This document shows, piece by piece, positions 1 through 5,504 of a DNA stretch of 5,504 nt; within the stretch, counting starts at the first letter, position 1; every line of letters starts with the position of its first letter. A model generated the notes under the pieces. The model was not told the origin of the DNA. It worked only from the letters and a program-made list of their open reading frames with translations, and did no database searches. The stretch is from Methanosarcinales archaeon (GTDB taxonomy: Archaea; Halobacteriota; Syntropharchaeia; Alkanophagales; Methanospirareceae). A program made the position numbers and the translations under genes. The DNA lies in contig JAODGV010000014.1 in assembly GCA_025464425.1 (NCBI GenBank), positions 1-5,504 on the forward strand, read 5' to 3'.

Positions 1-1095
1 CATAGCCACACGCTTACCGACCGATAGTGACTGCCCGTAGAGGTATCCCGAATATGGTGTGAACATCGTTCCGGGTGAGCCCTGTACCCGGAGCGAGATG
101 TCAAAGACAATAGCCCGCTCCTTCGGCGGTCCGGGAATGAATACAGACTGGAGAGCAAAAGGACCAATGATGCCCGGGGGATACTCATCCTCAGCAACGC
201 GCACGAATCTCTCACCCAACTCGAATATCTGCTCTAAAAGGGATTCCTTTACCGTGCATGCTATGTGACCCGCTTCGATCGCTTTGACATCCATATACTT
301 CAAAGCTTCTAACTGCTGTGTTGCGGGCAGACGCAGGAAACCATCCAGATTCGTCTGACGCCGGGTATCAACACCAAGCAGTTCCAGCCGCTGGTCTAAA
401 AGCGAATAGAAATAATTGAAATTGAACTGAGCACCGATGACGAATTCCTCAATCACCGCTTTCTTAAGCCCCTCCGCCGTTATTTTCCCTTCGCTTAGCA
501 TTCGTTCCGAATTCCTGTAATATTCATCAGGCGAGGAAGCGAAGAAGAACGCACGCTCGTATTCGCGCTCCGCTTCCGGTGCTTTCACCAGAACTAAGCG
601 GTCTATCTCTTCAGGGCGTTTATACGTCCTCGGATAGGGTATCCCCGCTCTCTCCATCAGATAGTACTGATTCCTCGGTGCATCCCGCTCCTCTGCCCGG
701 AGCATGCCCCTCGACCCGAATAATGGTATAAGAAATTCATTCTCAATACGATCAAAGCCCACATATACCTCAAATGAGCGGTGCGGAATAAAAATGACGT
801 TATTCTCCCGCATCTCCTTCAATACTCCCTCAGTTGTTATATCTGAGAATTTATCGAGTATTATGGTCCGATCCACGATTCCCTTAGACCCGTCAGTCCG
901 GTAGTAAATATCATACGTCTTCTCCCTGCCTCGCTCACATACTACAAGCGTTCGGAAACCCAGATCTTTCGCACCACGACATATGTCCAGTGCGGAATGC
1001 GATCCAAGTACACCTATGGTTATCTTATCTGGATCGTACTCCTCTATTATCTTTATTATCTCTCCCTGCGTGATCATCTCATCCCATACAACCAT
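1..1095 (-). CDS. purP: PurP family formate-dependent FAICAR synthetase, C-terminus cut by window edge
   Basis: Reading leftwards from the ATG at 1095 gives 365 open residues to the window edge; family members are about 360-390 aa, so probably only 10-25 residues are missing. PurP uses ATP and formate to convert AICAR to FAICAR, the ninth step of archaeal de novo purine synthesis, in the cytoplasm. An N-terminal pre-ATP-grasp domain (DUF1246-like) carries GVLGSHSALD at residues 28-37, which resembles the nucleotide-binding start of the family. The ATP-grasp domain (DUF1297-like) includes VIEEFVIGAQFNFNYF at 214-229, the GVDTRRQTN segment at 241-249 and VFDISLRV at 330-337. Archaea often carry two PurP paralogues. 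This copy has Asp-331 and a GSPGT stretch where I recall classical PurP having FE-x-S and a later Asn, so it may be the less-characterised paralogue. Met-1 has no Shine-Dalgarno, but a TATA box centred 26.5 nt upstream predicts a leaderless mRNA. Met-7 (1077) is an alternative start. Family assignment is firm; the exact activity is less so. Confidence 0.85.
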   Translation of the reverse strand, partial: MVVWDEMITQGEIIKIIEEYDPDKITIGVLGSHSALDICRGAKDLGFRTLVVCERGREKTYDIYYRTDGSKGIVDRTIILDKFSDITTEGVLKEMRENNVIFIPHRSFEVYVGFDRIENEFLIPLFGSRGMLRAEERDAPRNQYYLMERAGIPYPRTYKRPEEIDRLVLVKAPEAEREYERAFFFASSPDEYYRNSERMLSEGKITAEGLKKAVIEEFVIGAQFNFNYFYSLLDQRLELLGVDTRRQTNLDGFLRLPATQQLEALKYMDVKAIEAGHIACTVKESLLEQIFELGERFVRVAEDEYPPGIIGPFALQSVFIPGPPKERAIVFDISLRVQGSPGTMFTPYSGYLYGQSLSVGKRVAM

Positions 1096-1116
1096 ATATG
1101 AATTGGGTTTAAATTT

Positions 1117-1126
1117 TTATATATAA
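1117..1126. promoter_or_regulatory. Palindromic TATA box shared by the divergent purP and htpX genes
   Basis: TTATATATAA is a perfect 10-nt palindrome in a 53-bp intergenic region. Its centre (1121.5) is 26.5 nt from the purP ATG (1095, minus) and 27.5 nt from the htpX ATG (1149, plus). Archaeal TATA boxes are usually centred about 26-27 nt before the transcription start, so both mRNAs could start at or next to their start codons. A second AT-rich palindrome, CATATATG at 1093-1100, overlaps the purP start and could serve htpX instead, giving a start near 1123. The promoter role is inferred from sequence and spacing only. Confidence 0.6.
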
Positions 1127-1134
1127 GGAGGAGG
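1125..1134 (+). promoter_or_regulatory. Shine-Dalgarno-like AAGGAGGAGG ahead of htpX
   Basis: This purine tract is strongly complementary to the 3' end of archaeal 16S rRNA, but it ends 14 nt before the htpX ATG at 1149, longer than the usual 5-10 nt. No in-frame ATG, GTG or TTG lies closer. If transcription starts from the palindromic TATA box at 1117-1126, the tract would not be transcribed at all. It works only if a promoter further upstream, such as 1093-1100, is used. Confidence 0.4.
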
Positions 1135-1148
1135 AAAAGAGATTTGAT

Positions 1149-2045
1149 ATGAGAGAGTGGTATGGTAAGGATTGGGGATTGACCGTGCGGATGGTGCTGA
1201 CAGCGGGTTTACTTGTGATTGTCTACCTCGCGTTCCTTACGATACTGGCGCAGTTCATGGAGGCGATCCCGCTGCTTATGATTGCCGCGGTATTCCTCAT
1301 AGCACAGTACTATTTCGCCGATAAGCTTGTGTTATGGAGCACGGGTGCGAGGATAGTATCACGCGATGAGTATCCGGAATTACATACGATAGTGGAGCGG
1401 TTATGTAATCTTGCAAATTTGAGTAAACCCCGTATCGCAGTGATAGACACGCCGATACCAAACGCATTTGCGACCGGGCGGAGTCAGAATAAGGCGGTGG
1501 TGGCGGTTACAACCGGGTTATTGCGCAGGTTGAACCGTGATGAGCTGGAGGGAGTGCTGGGGCATGAACTCACACATGTAAGGAATCGTGATGTGCTTGT
1601 AATTACCATTGCGAGTTTCTTATCCACGATAGCATGGTTCGTAATGCGGTTCTCATTCTACTCCTCACTCTTCCGTGGCGGAGGCAGAGACAGGAGTGCC
1701 GGTGCCACTATCATCATCTTCCTCGTATCTCTGCTCGTATGGTTCATCAGCTTCTTGCTTATAAGGGCGCTATCGCGCTACCGTGAGTTTGCCGCAGACA
1801 GGGGTTCTGCAATCATCACGGGCAACCCGTCCGCATTAATCTCCGCGTTATTGAAGATAAGCGGGGTGATGAAACGTGTTCCAGCCGACGACCTGCGAGA
1901 GGTAGAAGGGATGAATGCGTTCTTCATCATACCGGCTATATCGGGCGATACAATCATGAGTCTGTTCTCAACGCATCCGCCACTTGAGAAGAGGATAGAG
2001 CGATTGAGTGCGATGGAACGTGCGATGGAGCATGGGACTTATTGA
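1149..2045 (+). CDS. htpX: HtpX family membrane zinc metalloprotease (peptidase M48)
   Basis: This 298-aa protein is close to the E. coli HtpX length (293 aa). HtpX is an integral membrane protease that degrades misfolded membrane proteins, with its active site facing the cytoplasm. The zinc motif HELTH is at 139-143, where two His bind zinc and Glu-140 is catalytic. The third ligand is Glu-213 in REFAADRGSA. Other M48B signatures are NAFATG at 105-110 and FSTHPPLEKRIERL at 273-286. Four hydrophobic segments are visible at about 13-35, 38-58, 149-171 and 185-208, the last two forming the usual pair between the HEXXH and Glu-ligand motifs. The enzyme looks intact. It overlaps the following pspAB by 14 nt, so the two form one transcription unit, and this pairing supports a role in envelope stress. 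It diverges from purP and may share its TATA element. Confidence 0.95.
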   Translation: MREWYGKDWGLTVRMVLTAGLLVIVYLAFLTILAQFMEAIPLLMIAAVFLIAQYYFADKLVLWSTGARIVSRDEYPELHTIVERLCNLANLSKPRIAVIDTPIPNAFATGRSQNKAVVAVTTGLLRRLNRDELEGVLGHELTHVRNRDVLVITIASFLSTIAWFVMRFSFYSSLFRGGGRDRSAGATIIIFLVSLLVWFISFLLIRALSRYREFAADRGSAIITGNPSALISALLKISGVMKRVPADDLREVEGMNAFFIIPAISGDTIMSLFSTHPPLEKRIERLSAMERAMEHGTY

Positions 2046-2601
2046 TGCATTACTGGGGCGAGTGAGACCGGCTGCGCCCAAGATTGATACGCTGTTCAGC
2101 ATCTCCACAGCATGTATCACGCTGGAGGCGAATCTGGACATCACACATGCGGGTGTGGCAGGTATATGCTTCAAGATAGTATCATCAACGACGTTCGACC
2201 GCTTGCGATCGGATCTTGAGGATTTATTGACGCTTACCAGACGAGACACAGCAACGGAATACCGGATAGAGAAGGATTCGTTTGGCTATCTCTGGATAGT
2301 GCTGAGGGATAATGATTTTGAGGATCTGGTAACCACGATCAATCTGATCTCGGAGACCGTGATAGAGAACGGCTTTGGTAGCGCTTTGCTATGCTCGGTA
2401 TTTAAATTCAAGAATCGCAGGGGTAAGAAAATATACATGATATACAACTACAAGAGTGGCAGGTTCTACCCGTTCATACCCGAAGGAGCACGAGAAAGGG
2501 ACGGGCAGTACGAACTGAAACTGAATGCCGTGCTGAGTACCGAGTTGCCACTGGAGAAGGATATAAGCAAATGGTATCCGATGTGGGGTATCCCGCTATA
2601 A
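2032..2601 (+). CDS. pspAB: PspA-associated protein PspAB
   Basis: This 189-aa protein matches the PspAB family as I know it from actinobacteria and haloarchaea, where it occurs with HtpX and in PspA-linked contexts. Hallmarks are MGLIDALLGRVRP at 1-13, KDSFGYLW at 81-88, GFGSALLCS at 114-122, YKSGRFYPFIP at 140-150 and LPLEKDISKWYPMWGIP at 172-188. The biochemical role is unknown; it is presumed to act with HtpX and the phage-shock-type membrane stress response. No membrane segment or signal peptide is visible, so it is probably cytoplasmic. I chose the ATG at 2032 because family members begin with MGL; an in-frame ATG at 2008 would add eight residues with no family resemblance. The start lies inside htpX (14-nt overlap) and GGAG at 2027-2030 is only 1 nt away, so translation probably depends on ribosomes finishing htpX. 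No PspA gene lies in the window. Confidence 0.88.
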   Translation: MGLIDALLGRVRPAAPKIDTLFSISTACITLEANLDITHAGVAGICFKIVSSTTFDRLRSDLEDLLTLTRRDTATEYRIEKDSFGYLWIVLRDNDFEDLVTTINLISETVIENGFGSALLCSVFKFKNRRGKKIYMIYNYKSGRFYPFIPEGARERDGQYELKLNAVLSTELPLEKDISKWYPMWGIPL

Positions 2602-2611
2602 GCTACCGTGA

Positions 2612-2643
2612 TTTATTAAAAAATAAAAAAGAAGGGGTTTTTT
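2612..2643. terminator. Convergent terminator region between pspAB and the dsrE-like gene
   Basis: The 47-bp gap between the two convergent stop codons holds a T6 run on the plus strand (2638-2643) for pspAB. On the minus strand there are two T6 runs separated by one A (complement of A6 at 2618-2623 and 2625-2630) for the dsrE-like gene. Archaeal intrinsic termination relies mainly on such U-rich tracts. The A6 at 2625-2630 and T6 at 2638-2643 could pair as a weak A-U stem with a 7-nt loop. Confidence 0.6.
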
Positions 2644-2648
2644 GGGAA

Positions 2649-3101
2649 TTACAGGACCAGGATTTTGTCTGCACCGAGGGCTGCTTCTATCGCGTCCGGG
2701 ATTTTCACGGGCATTATGAAATCTTCGATATTTGATGTGTCTTCTACTGACGTAGCGAAGCCACTGACAACATGGAATGTCGCACACGATCCGATTTTCA
2801 CGCCCAGGCTGTCTTTTACGAATCGAGCGAGCTGTTCAAGATTGTCCGGCAGGTCTTCTGGCTTTAAACCCTCAAACTGGTCAGCAATCAGTTTCTTCAC
2901 ATCTTCCGGGAACGTTAATTTCGATAAGTTACCCTTCTTCGCTACTTCTACACCCTGCGGTCCATAAAACACCATAACATCCGGGATATTATGGACCTTC
3001 TTCGCTGCAAAAGCGATTGCGTAGCTCGCATACTGGCTGAAAGGTCTGTCCATGCCGGAATTCACAAATATGAGCAGTTTTTCTATATTCTTTATCTCCA
3101 T
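2649..3101 (-). CDS. DsrE-superfamily small sulfur-relay-like protein
   Basis: This 150-aa protein has the expected shape of the DsrE/DsrF-like fold. It opens with a hydrophobic strand and turn (KLLIFVNSGMDRP, 8-20), then a helix rich in small residues (SYAIAFAAKKV, 26-36), a second strand ending in VMVFYGPQGVE (42-52), a charged helical middle (65-98), and GVKIGSCATFHVVSGF (100-115) where the family often places its functional cysteine. The only cysteine is Cys-106. DsrE/TusD-type proteins carry sulfur as a persulfide, while other members are only loosely annotated as peroxiredoxin-like; the substrate or partner here is unknown. No signal peptide is visible. The ATG at 3101 has GGGAGG 11 nt upstream (3113-3118) and a TATA box at 3141-3148, so it has its own promoter although it follows the GH15 gene on the same strand. 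No dsr, tus or thiosulfate genes are adjacent. Confidence 0.78.
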   Translation of the reverse strand: MEIKNIEKLLIFVNSGMDRPFSQYASYAIAFAAKKVHNIPDVMVFYGPQGVEVAKKGNLSKLTFPEDVKKLIADQFEGLKPEDLPDNLEQLARFVKDSLGVKIGSCATFHVVSGFATSVEDTSNIEDFIMPVKIPDAIEAALGADKILVL

Positions 3102-3112
3102 TTCTCGTTTTG

Positions 3113-3118
3113 CCTCCC
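3113..3118 (-). promoter_or_regulatory. Ribosome-binding site of the dsrE-like gene
   Basis: GGGAGG on the minus strand lies 11 nt before the ATG at 3101. It is a good Shine-Dalgarno at acceptable spacing and fixes the start of this gene. Confidence 0.65.
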
Positions 3119-3140
3119 AATAATTCTTAAAAAACGAGGA

Positions 3141-3148
3141 TATATAAA
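3141..3148 (-). promoter_or_regulatory. TATA box of the dsrE-like gene
   Basis: Read on the minus strand this is TTTATATA, close to the archaeal consensus, preceded by an A-rich stretch (AGAAAAT) that could act as BRE. Its centre predicts transcription from about 3118, at the GGGAGG ribosome-binding site (3113-3118), giving a leader of only about 17 nt before the ATG at 3101. Confidence 0.6.
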
Positions 3149-3166
3149 TAATTTTCTGTCAATACT

Positions 3167-4225
3167 TTATTTCACTGCGATGACGTACATTGCATGTGCC
3201 CATACAAGCGGGCATACCGCCTTCTGCAGTGTGTTCTCAAACATCTGTTCAGGGATATAGGGGCTTCTCAGACGTTTAAGAACCCAATCAATATACCCGT
3301 TCGCTCTTACGAAATCGCCCCTGAGCCTGTAATAAATAGCCAGCCAGAAATTCAGTAACGGCCATGCCCCGGCACCCTTGCGCCTGACAGCGCCATCTGG
3401 CATCCACCCGTCATAAGTATCATTCTCATATCGGTGTACGCCACCGCCGGCATGCACTATCCTGCGTTCCATCGCGCGCACAGTATTCACCATCCGCTCG
3501 TCCCCGGCGCGGCATATCCCAAAAGGGTAAGTCAGCCCAAGCAAAGAAGCATCAACCACGCTGTCGTTTATTTTACCATACGTACGCAGGAAATGACCAC
3601 GTGCAGCATCATAGGCATGATTAAGGCTGGTTTCCATCTGAGAAGCACATAGCCGCCACTTCTTACTGTTAGAACTTACCAGCTCGGCTGCGCATCTCAA
3701 CCCGCGAATGCAGGCTGCTATTGCATATGTATGGTTATCTTCGATATCCGGGTATGTACTTCGCTCTTCCCAGAGGTCGTATGTGGGTATGACGAAATGG
3801 TTCACATTCCAGTGTTTACAGATACCATTTGCTACTCGCACAATCAGGTCTCTGAAATCGTTCGCCTCATGATGCTTATAACGATAATGGTACCAGATAG
3901 CCCATAATAGAGTGCCTGCCTGGTCTGGCTGGAATTGATCACCTGCCCGTGCACCGTTTGTATGATAGCGCTGTAAGATGAGCCCATGGGGTGTCTCTGC
4001 ACGTTCCTGACACCACTGGAAGAACGGTTCATGGATATTCAATCCCAGTATATCGGCAGCCACGCAGGTAAAAGAAGCGTCTCGTAGCCATACGTAGCGA
4101 TAAGAGGTGGCTTCTCGTGGATAGTACGGTAAATCGGTGTTAGCTGCGACGATCGCACCATTATCCACTACCGCGTCTTTTATTACCCGCTTCGAGGTTT
4201 CCAGCAACGCTTCACGGGTTATCAT
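3167..4225 (-). CDS. Single-domain GH15 glycoside hydrolase (glucoamylase / trehalase-like)
   Basis: From the ATG at 4225 this gives 352 aa, matching the (alpha/alpha)6-barrel catalytic domain of glycoside hydrolase family 15. These enzymes invert the anomeric centre and release glucose from alpha-glucans, dextran or trehalose. Visible motifs are the substrate-site YRYVWLRDASF (42-52), DLWEE (150-154) containing the general acid Glu, HTYAIAA (165-171), DASLLGLTYPFG (225-236), and IPEQ (324-327) whose Glu-326 is the expected base, followed by PLVWAHA (339-345). Both catalytic Glu are therefore present. The N-terminal beta-sandwich domain of typical prokaryotic GH15 enzymes (about 600 aa or more) is absent, and no signal peptide is seen, so it probably acts on cytoplasmic substrate such as glycogen. 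The frame can be extended to a TTG at 4285, but that extension covers the AT-rich promoter region and resembles no family sequence. No clear Shine-Dalgarno precedes 4225. Substrate cannot be read from sequence. Confidence 0.88.
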   Translation of the reverse strand: MITREALLETSKRVIKDAVVDNGAIVAANTDLPYYPREATSYRYVWLRDASFTCVAADILGLNIHEPFFQWCQERAETPHGLILQRYHTNGARAGDQFQPDQAGTLLWAIWYHYRYKHHEANDFRDLIVRVANGICKHWNVNHFVIPTYDLWEERSTYPDIEDNHTYAIAACIRGLRCAAELVSSNSKKWRLCASQMETSLNHAYDAARGHFLRTYGKINDSVVDASLLGLTYPFGICRAGDERMVNTVRAMERRIVHAGGGVHRYENDTYDGWMPDGAVRRKGAGAWPLLNFWLAIYYRLRGDFVRANGYIDWVLKRLRSPYIPEQMFENTLQKAVCPLVWAHAMYVIAVK

Positions 4226-4237
4226 TATCCCGGAACT

Positions 4238-4250
4238 AAAATATAATATG
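4238..4250. promoter_or_regulatory. AT-rich TATA-like element between the GH15 gene and mfnA
   Basis: AAAATATAATATG (plus strand) is the only strongly AT-rich stretch in the 82-bp divergent region. On the plus strand it would start mfnA mRNA near 4270, leaving a leader of about 38 nt that includes the GGTGAT site. On the minus strand its centre is only about 20 nt from the GH15 ATG at 4225, slightly too close for a leaderless start there. It is a better fit for mfnA than for the GH15 gene. Confidence 0.4.
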
Positions 4251-4291
4251 GCATTACTAACATATCCCGAAATGATGAGAGGCAACGGGGG

Positions 4292-4299
4292 AAGGTGAT
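4292..4299 (+). promoter_or_regulatory. Ribosome-binding site of mfnA (AAGGTGAT)
   Basis: GGTGAT at 4294-4299 is a six-base match to the complement of the archaeal 16S rRNA 3' end (GATCACCTCC). It lies 8 nt before the ATG at 4308 but only 2 nt before the in-frame GTG at 4302, so it favours the ATG as the real start. Confidence 0.7.
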
Positions 4300-4307
4300 G
4301 TGTGCTA

Positions 4308-5432
4308 ATGGATAAGGAGGAGCTTGAACGACTGCTCGCGGATAAGAAGAGTAAGGATTTACCTTATACACGCATTCTGAGCTCCATGTGCACGTATCCG
4401 CACGAGGTGGCGGTCCACGCGCATGAGATGTTTATAGAATCGAATATTGGTGATTCCGGTCTCTTTAAGGGTACGAAAGAGATGGAGGACGAAGTAATCG
4501 CGATCATTGGTGAACTGATGGGCAACAGTAACGCTTATGGCTATATCACCACAGGGGGTACGGAATCGAACATACAGGCGATACGAGCGATAAGGAACAG
4601 TAAGAGGCGTGAAGGACTGTGCGATATGAATATAATAGTACCGGAGACGGCACATTTCTCGTTCGATAAAATAGCCGATATACTGTGTATAGAGGTACGG
4701 AAAGCGGGTGTTGACCACCAGTTGCGAGTGGACCCTGAATCGGTAAAGGAACTTATGGATGAGCGCACGATATGCATGGTGGGAATCGCGGGAACGACCG
4801 AATTCGGGCAGGTGGACCCCATAGAGGAGCTATCTGAGATAGCGAAGGATGAGCGCATATTCCTGCATGTGGATGCTGCATTTGGTGGTTTCGTGATACC
4901 TTTTCTGGCTGACCGGGATAAATATAAGTTCGATTTCACGCTCGAGGGTGTTTCTTCCATATCAATAGACCCGCACAAGATGGGTATGAGCACGATTCCC
5001 GCTGGCTGTATCCTATTCCGTGAGGAGTCGTATCTGAAGGAACTGGCGGTATCCACACCGTATCTCACCACGAAAGAGCAGTATTCGCTGACAGGTACGA
5101 GGAGTGGTGCATCGGTCGCAGCGACATTCGCCGTACTGAAATATCTCGGTAAGGAGGGTTTGAAAACCGTTGTGGATCGTTGCATGAGATTAACAGGGTT
5201 AATGGTGGATGGTGCGAAGCAGATGGGCATTGAACCCGTGATAGAACCTGTAATGAATGTTGTAACATTGCGGGTCAATGATGTGAATGGAGTGGTGGAA
5301 GCGTTAAGGGCAAAAGGCTGGGAAGTCTCTACCACACGTAGTCCAGAAGCGCTACGGATGGTGATAATGCCACATCTAACCGAAGAGATGGTGAAGTCAT
5401 TCCTGGAGGCGTTGAACGAGGTTGTAGGCTGA
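4308..5432 (+). CDS. mfnA: L-tyrosine / L-aspartate decarboxylase MfnA
   Basis: This 374-aa PLP-dependent group II decarboxylase closely resembles Methanocaldococcus jannaschii MfnA (396 aa) along its length. MfnA makes tyramine from tyrosine, the first step of methanofuran synthesis; some archaeal homologues instead make beta-alanine from aspartate for coenzyme A. Visible motifs, numbered from the ATG at 4308: NIGDSGLFKGT (46-56), the phosphate-binding TGGTESN (82-88), PETAHFS with the ring-stacking His-116, GIAGTTEFG (159-167), HVDAAFGG (187-194) with the Asp that pairs with the PLP nitrogen, and SISIDPHKMG (217-226) whose Lys-224 forms the Schiff base. The C-terminal ALRMVIMPHLT is also typical. 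All key residues are present. I prefer the ATG at 4308 over the GTG at 4302 on ribosome-binding-site spacing. The gene diverges from the GH15 gene, and no other methanofuran or CoA gene is in view, so the physiological substrate is undecided. Confidence 0.94.
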   Translation: MDKEELERLLADKKSKDLPYTRILSSMCTYPHEVAVHAHEMFIESNIGDSGLFKGTKEMEDEVIAIIGELMGNSNAYGYITTGGTESNIQAIRAIRNSKRREGLCDMNIIVPETAHFSFDKIADILCIEVRKAGVDHQLRVDPESVKELMDERTICMVGIAGTTEFGQVDPIEELSEIAKDERIFLHVDAAFGGFVIPFLADRDKYKFDFTLEGVSSISIDPHKMGMSTIPAGCILFREESYLKELAVSTPYLTTKEQYSLTGTRSGASVAATFAVLKYLGKEGLKTVVDRCMRLTGLMVDGAKQMGIEPVIEPVMNVVTLRVNDVNGVVEALRAKGWEVSTTRSPEALRMVIMPHLTEEMVKSFLEALNEVVG

Positions 5433-5452
5433 GAATCGCAGGAGGTTCTGTT

Positions 5453-5504
5453 CTAACGTTTAATCTCCGTCATTTCTATTTGTTCCTCTTCAGTAGCTAA
5501 CACA
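5453..5504 (-). CDS. Possible 3' end of a minus-strand gene, cut by window edge
   Basis: From the right edge the minus strand reads VLATEEEQIEMTEIKR then TAG at 5453-5455, a charged tail typical of a protein C-terminus. It would converge on mfnA with a 20-bp gap. Only 16 codons are visible, too few to identify a family or be sure it is coding. The plus strand here has AGGAGG at 5440-5445 but no start codon at usable distance, so a plus-strand gene starting here is unlikely. Confidence 0.35.
   Translation of the reverse strand, partial: VLATEEEQIEMTEIKR

Noticed and set aside
1968..2249. Minus-strand open frame across the htpX/pspAB junction
   Set aside because: Both plus-strand genes are well supported by family motifs; this frame is antisense to both with no signature.
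2665..2967. Plus-strand open frame of 100 codons opposite the dsrE-like gene
   Set aside because: The minus-strand gene has a family fold, ribosome-binding site and TATA box; this frame has none of these and looks like a shadow.
2991..3260. Plus-strand open frame of 89 codons spanning the 3101-3167 intergenic region
   Set aside because: It overlaps the dsrE-like 5' end, its promoter and the GH15 3' end on the other strand. It has no good ribosome-binding site and no recognisable protein signature.
4226..4285. N-terminal extension of the GH15 protein from a TTG codon at 4285
   Set aside because: It would translate the AT-rich intergenic promoter region, has no ribosome-binding site and adds residues unlike the family; the ATG at 4225 directly precedes family-like sequence.
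4541..5335. Long open frame (264 codons) antisense to mfnA
   Set aside because: It lies entirely opposite a clear MfnA gene, is rich in Ser/Thr/Pro with no recognisable motif, and has the composition expected from reading the complement of a coding frame.
5440..5460. AGGAGG on the plus strand as the ribosome-binding site of a new gene after mfnA
   Set aside because: No ATG, GTG or TTG opening a frame lies at usable distance before stop codons appear.
1..5504. CRISPR arrays, tRNA/rRNA genes, insertion sequences, prophage or defence genes
   Set aside because: Scanned by eye on both strands: no spaced repeats, tRNA-like cloverleaf, terminal inverted repeats or transposase/integrase motifs. Nearly all sequence is accounted for by housekeeping-type genes.

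Overview
The window reads as chromosomal DNA of a euryarchaeon, most likely from the methanogen / anaerobic methane-oxidiser / Archaeoglobus sphere. The reasons are a PurP-family ATP-grasp ligase (archaeal purine synthesis), an MfnA-type PLP decarboxylase (tyramine for methanofuran, or beta-alanine for CoA), archaeal TATA boxes about 26 nt before predicted transcription starts, and short AT-rich intergenic regions. Base composition looks even throughout, and I see no mobile element, CRISPR array, RNA gene or foreign island. A narrower placement (for example ANME-1 relatives) would be a guess.

Layout from left to right: (1) purP family gene on the minus strand, 1-1095, missing only its last residues at the window edge. 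(2) A 53-bp divergent promoter region with a perfect palindromic TATA box almost midway between two start codons. (3) A plus-strand two-gene operon, htpX (1149-2045) and pspAB (2032-2601), overlapping by 14 nt. (4) A 47-bp convergent terminator region. (5) Two minus-strand genes: a DsrE-superfamily protein (2649-3101) with its own promoter and ribosome-binding site, and upstream of it a single-domain GH15 glucoamylase-like enzyme (3167-4225). (6) An 82-bp divergent region. (7) mfnA on the plus strand (4308-5432). (8) A possible 3' end of another minus-strand gene at the right edge (5453-5504).

The only clear functional unit is htpX-pspAB, a membrane-protein quality-control protease coupled to a PspA-associated protein, which points to an envelope-stress module without PspA itself in view. 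The other genes are metabolic (purine synthesis, intracellular alpha-glucan or trehalose hydrolysis, cofactor synthesis) or sulfur-relay-like, and share no obvious pathway. I did not find a convincing undescribed system. The most notable points are the shared palindromic promoter predicting two leaderless mRNAs, the overlapping htpX/pspAB pair, the divergent C-terminal motif of the PurP homologue, and the minimal GH15 enzyme.
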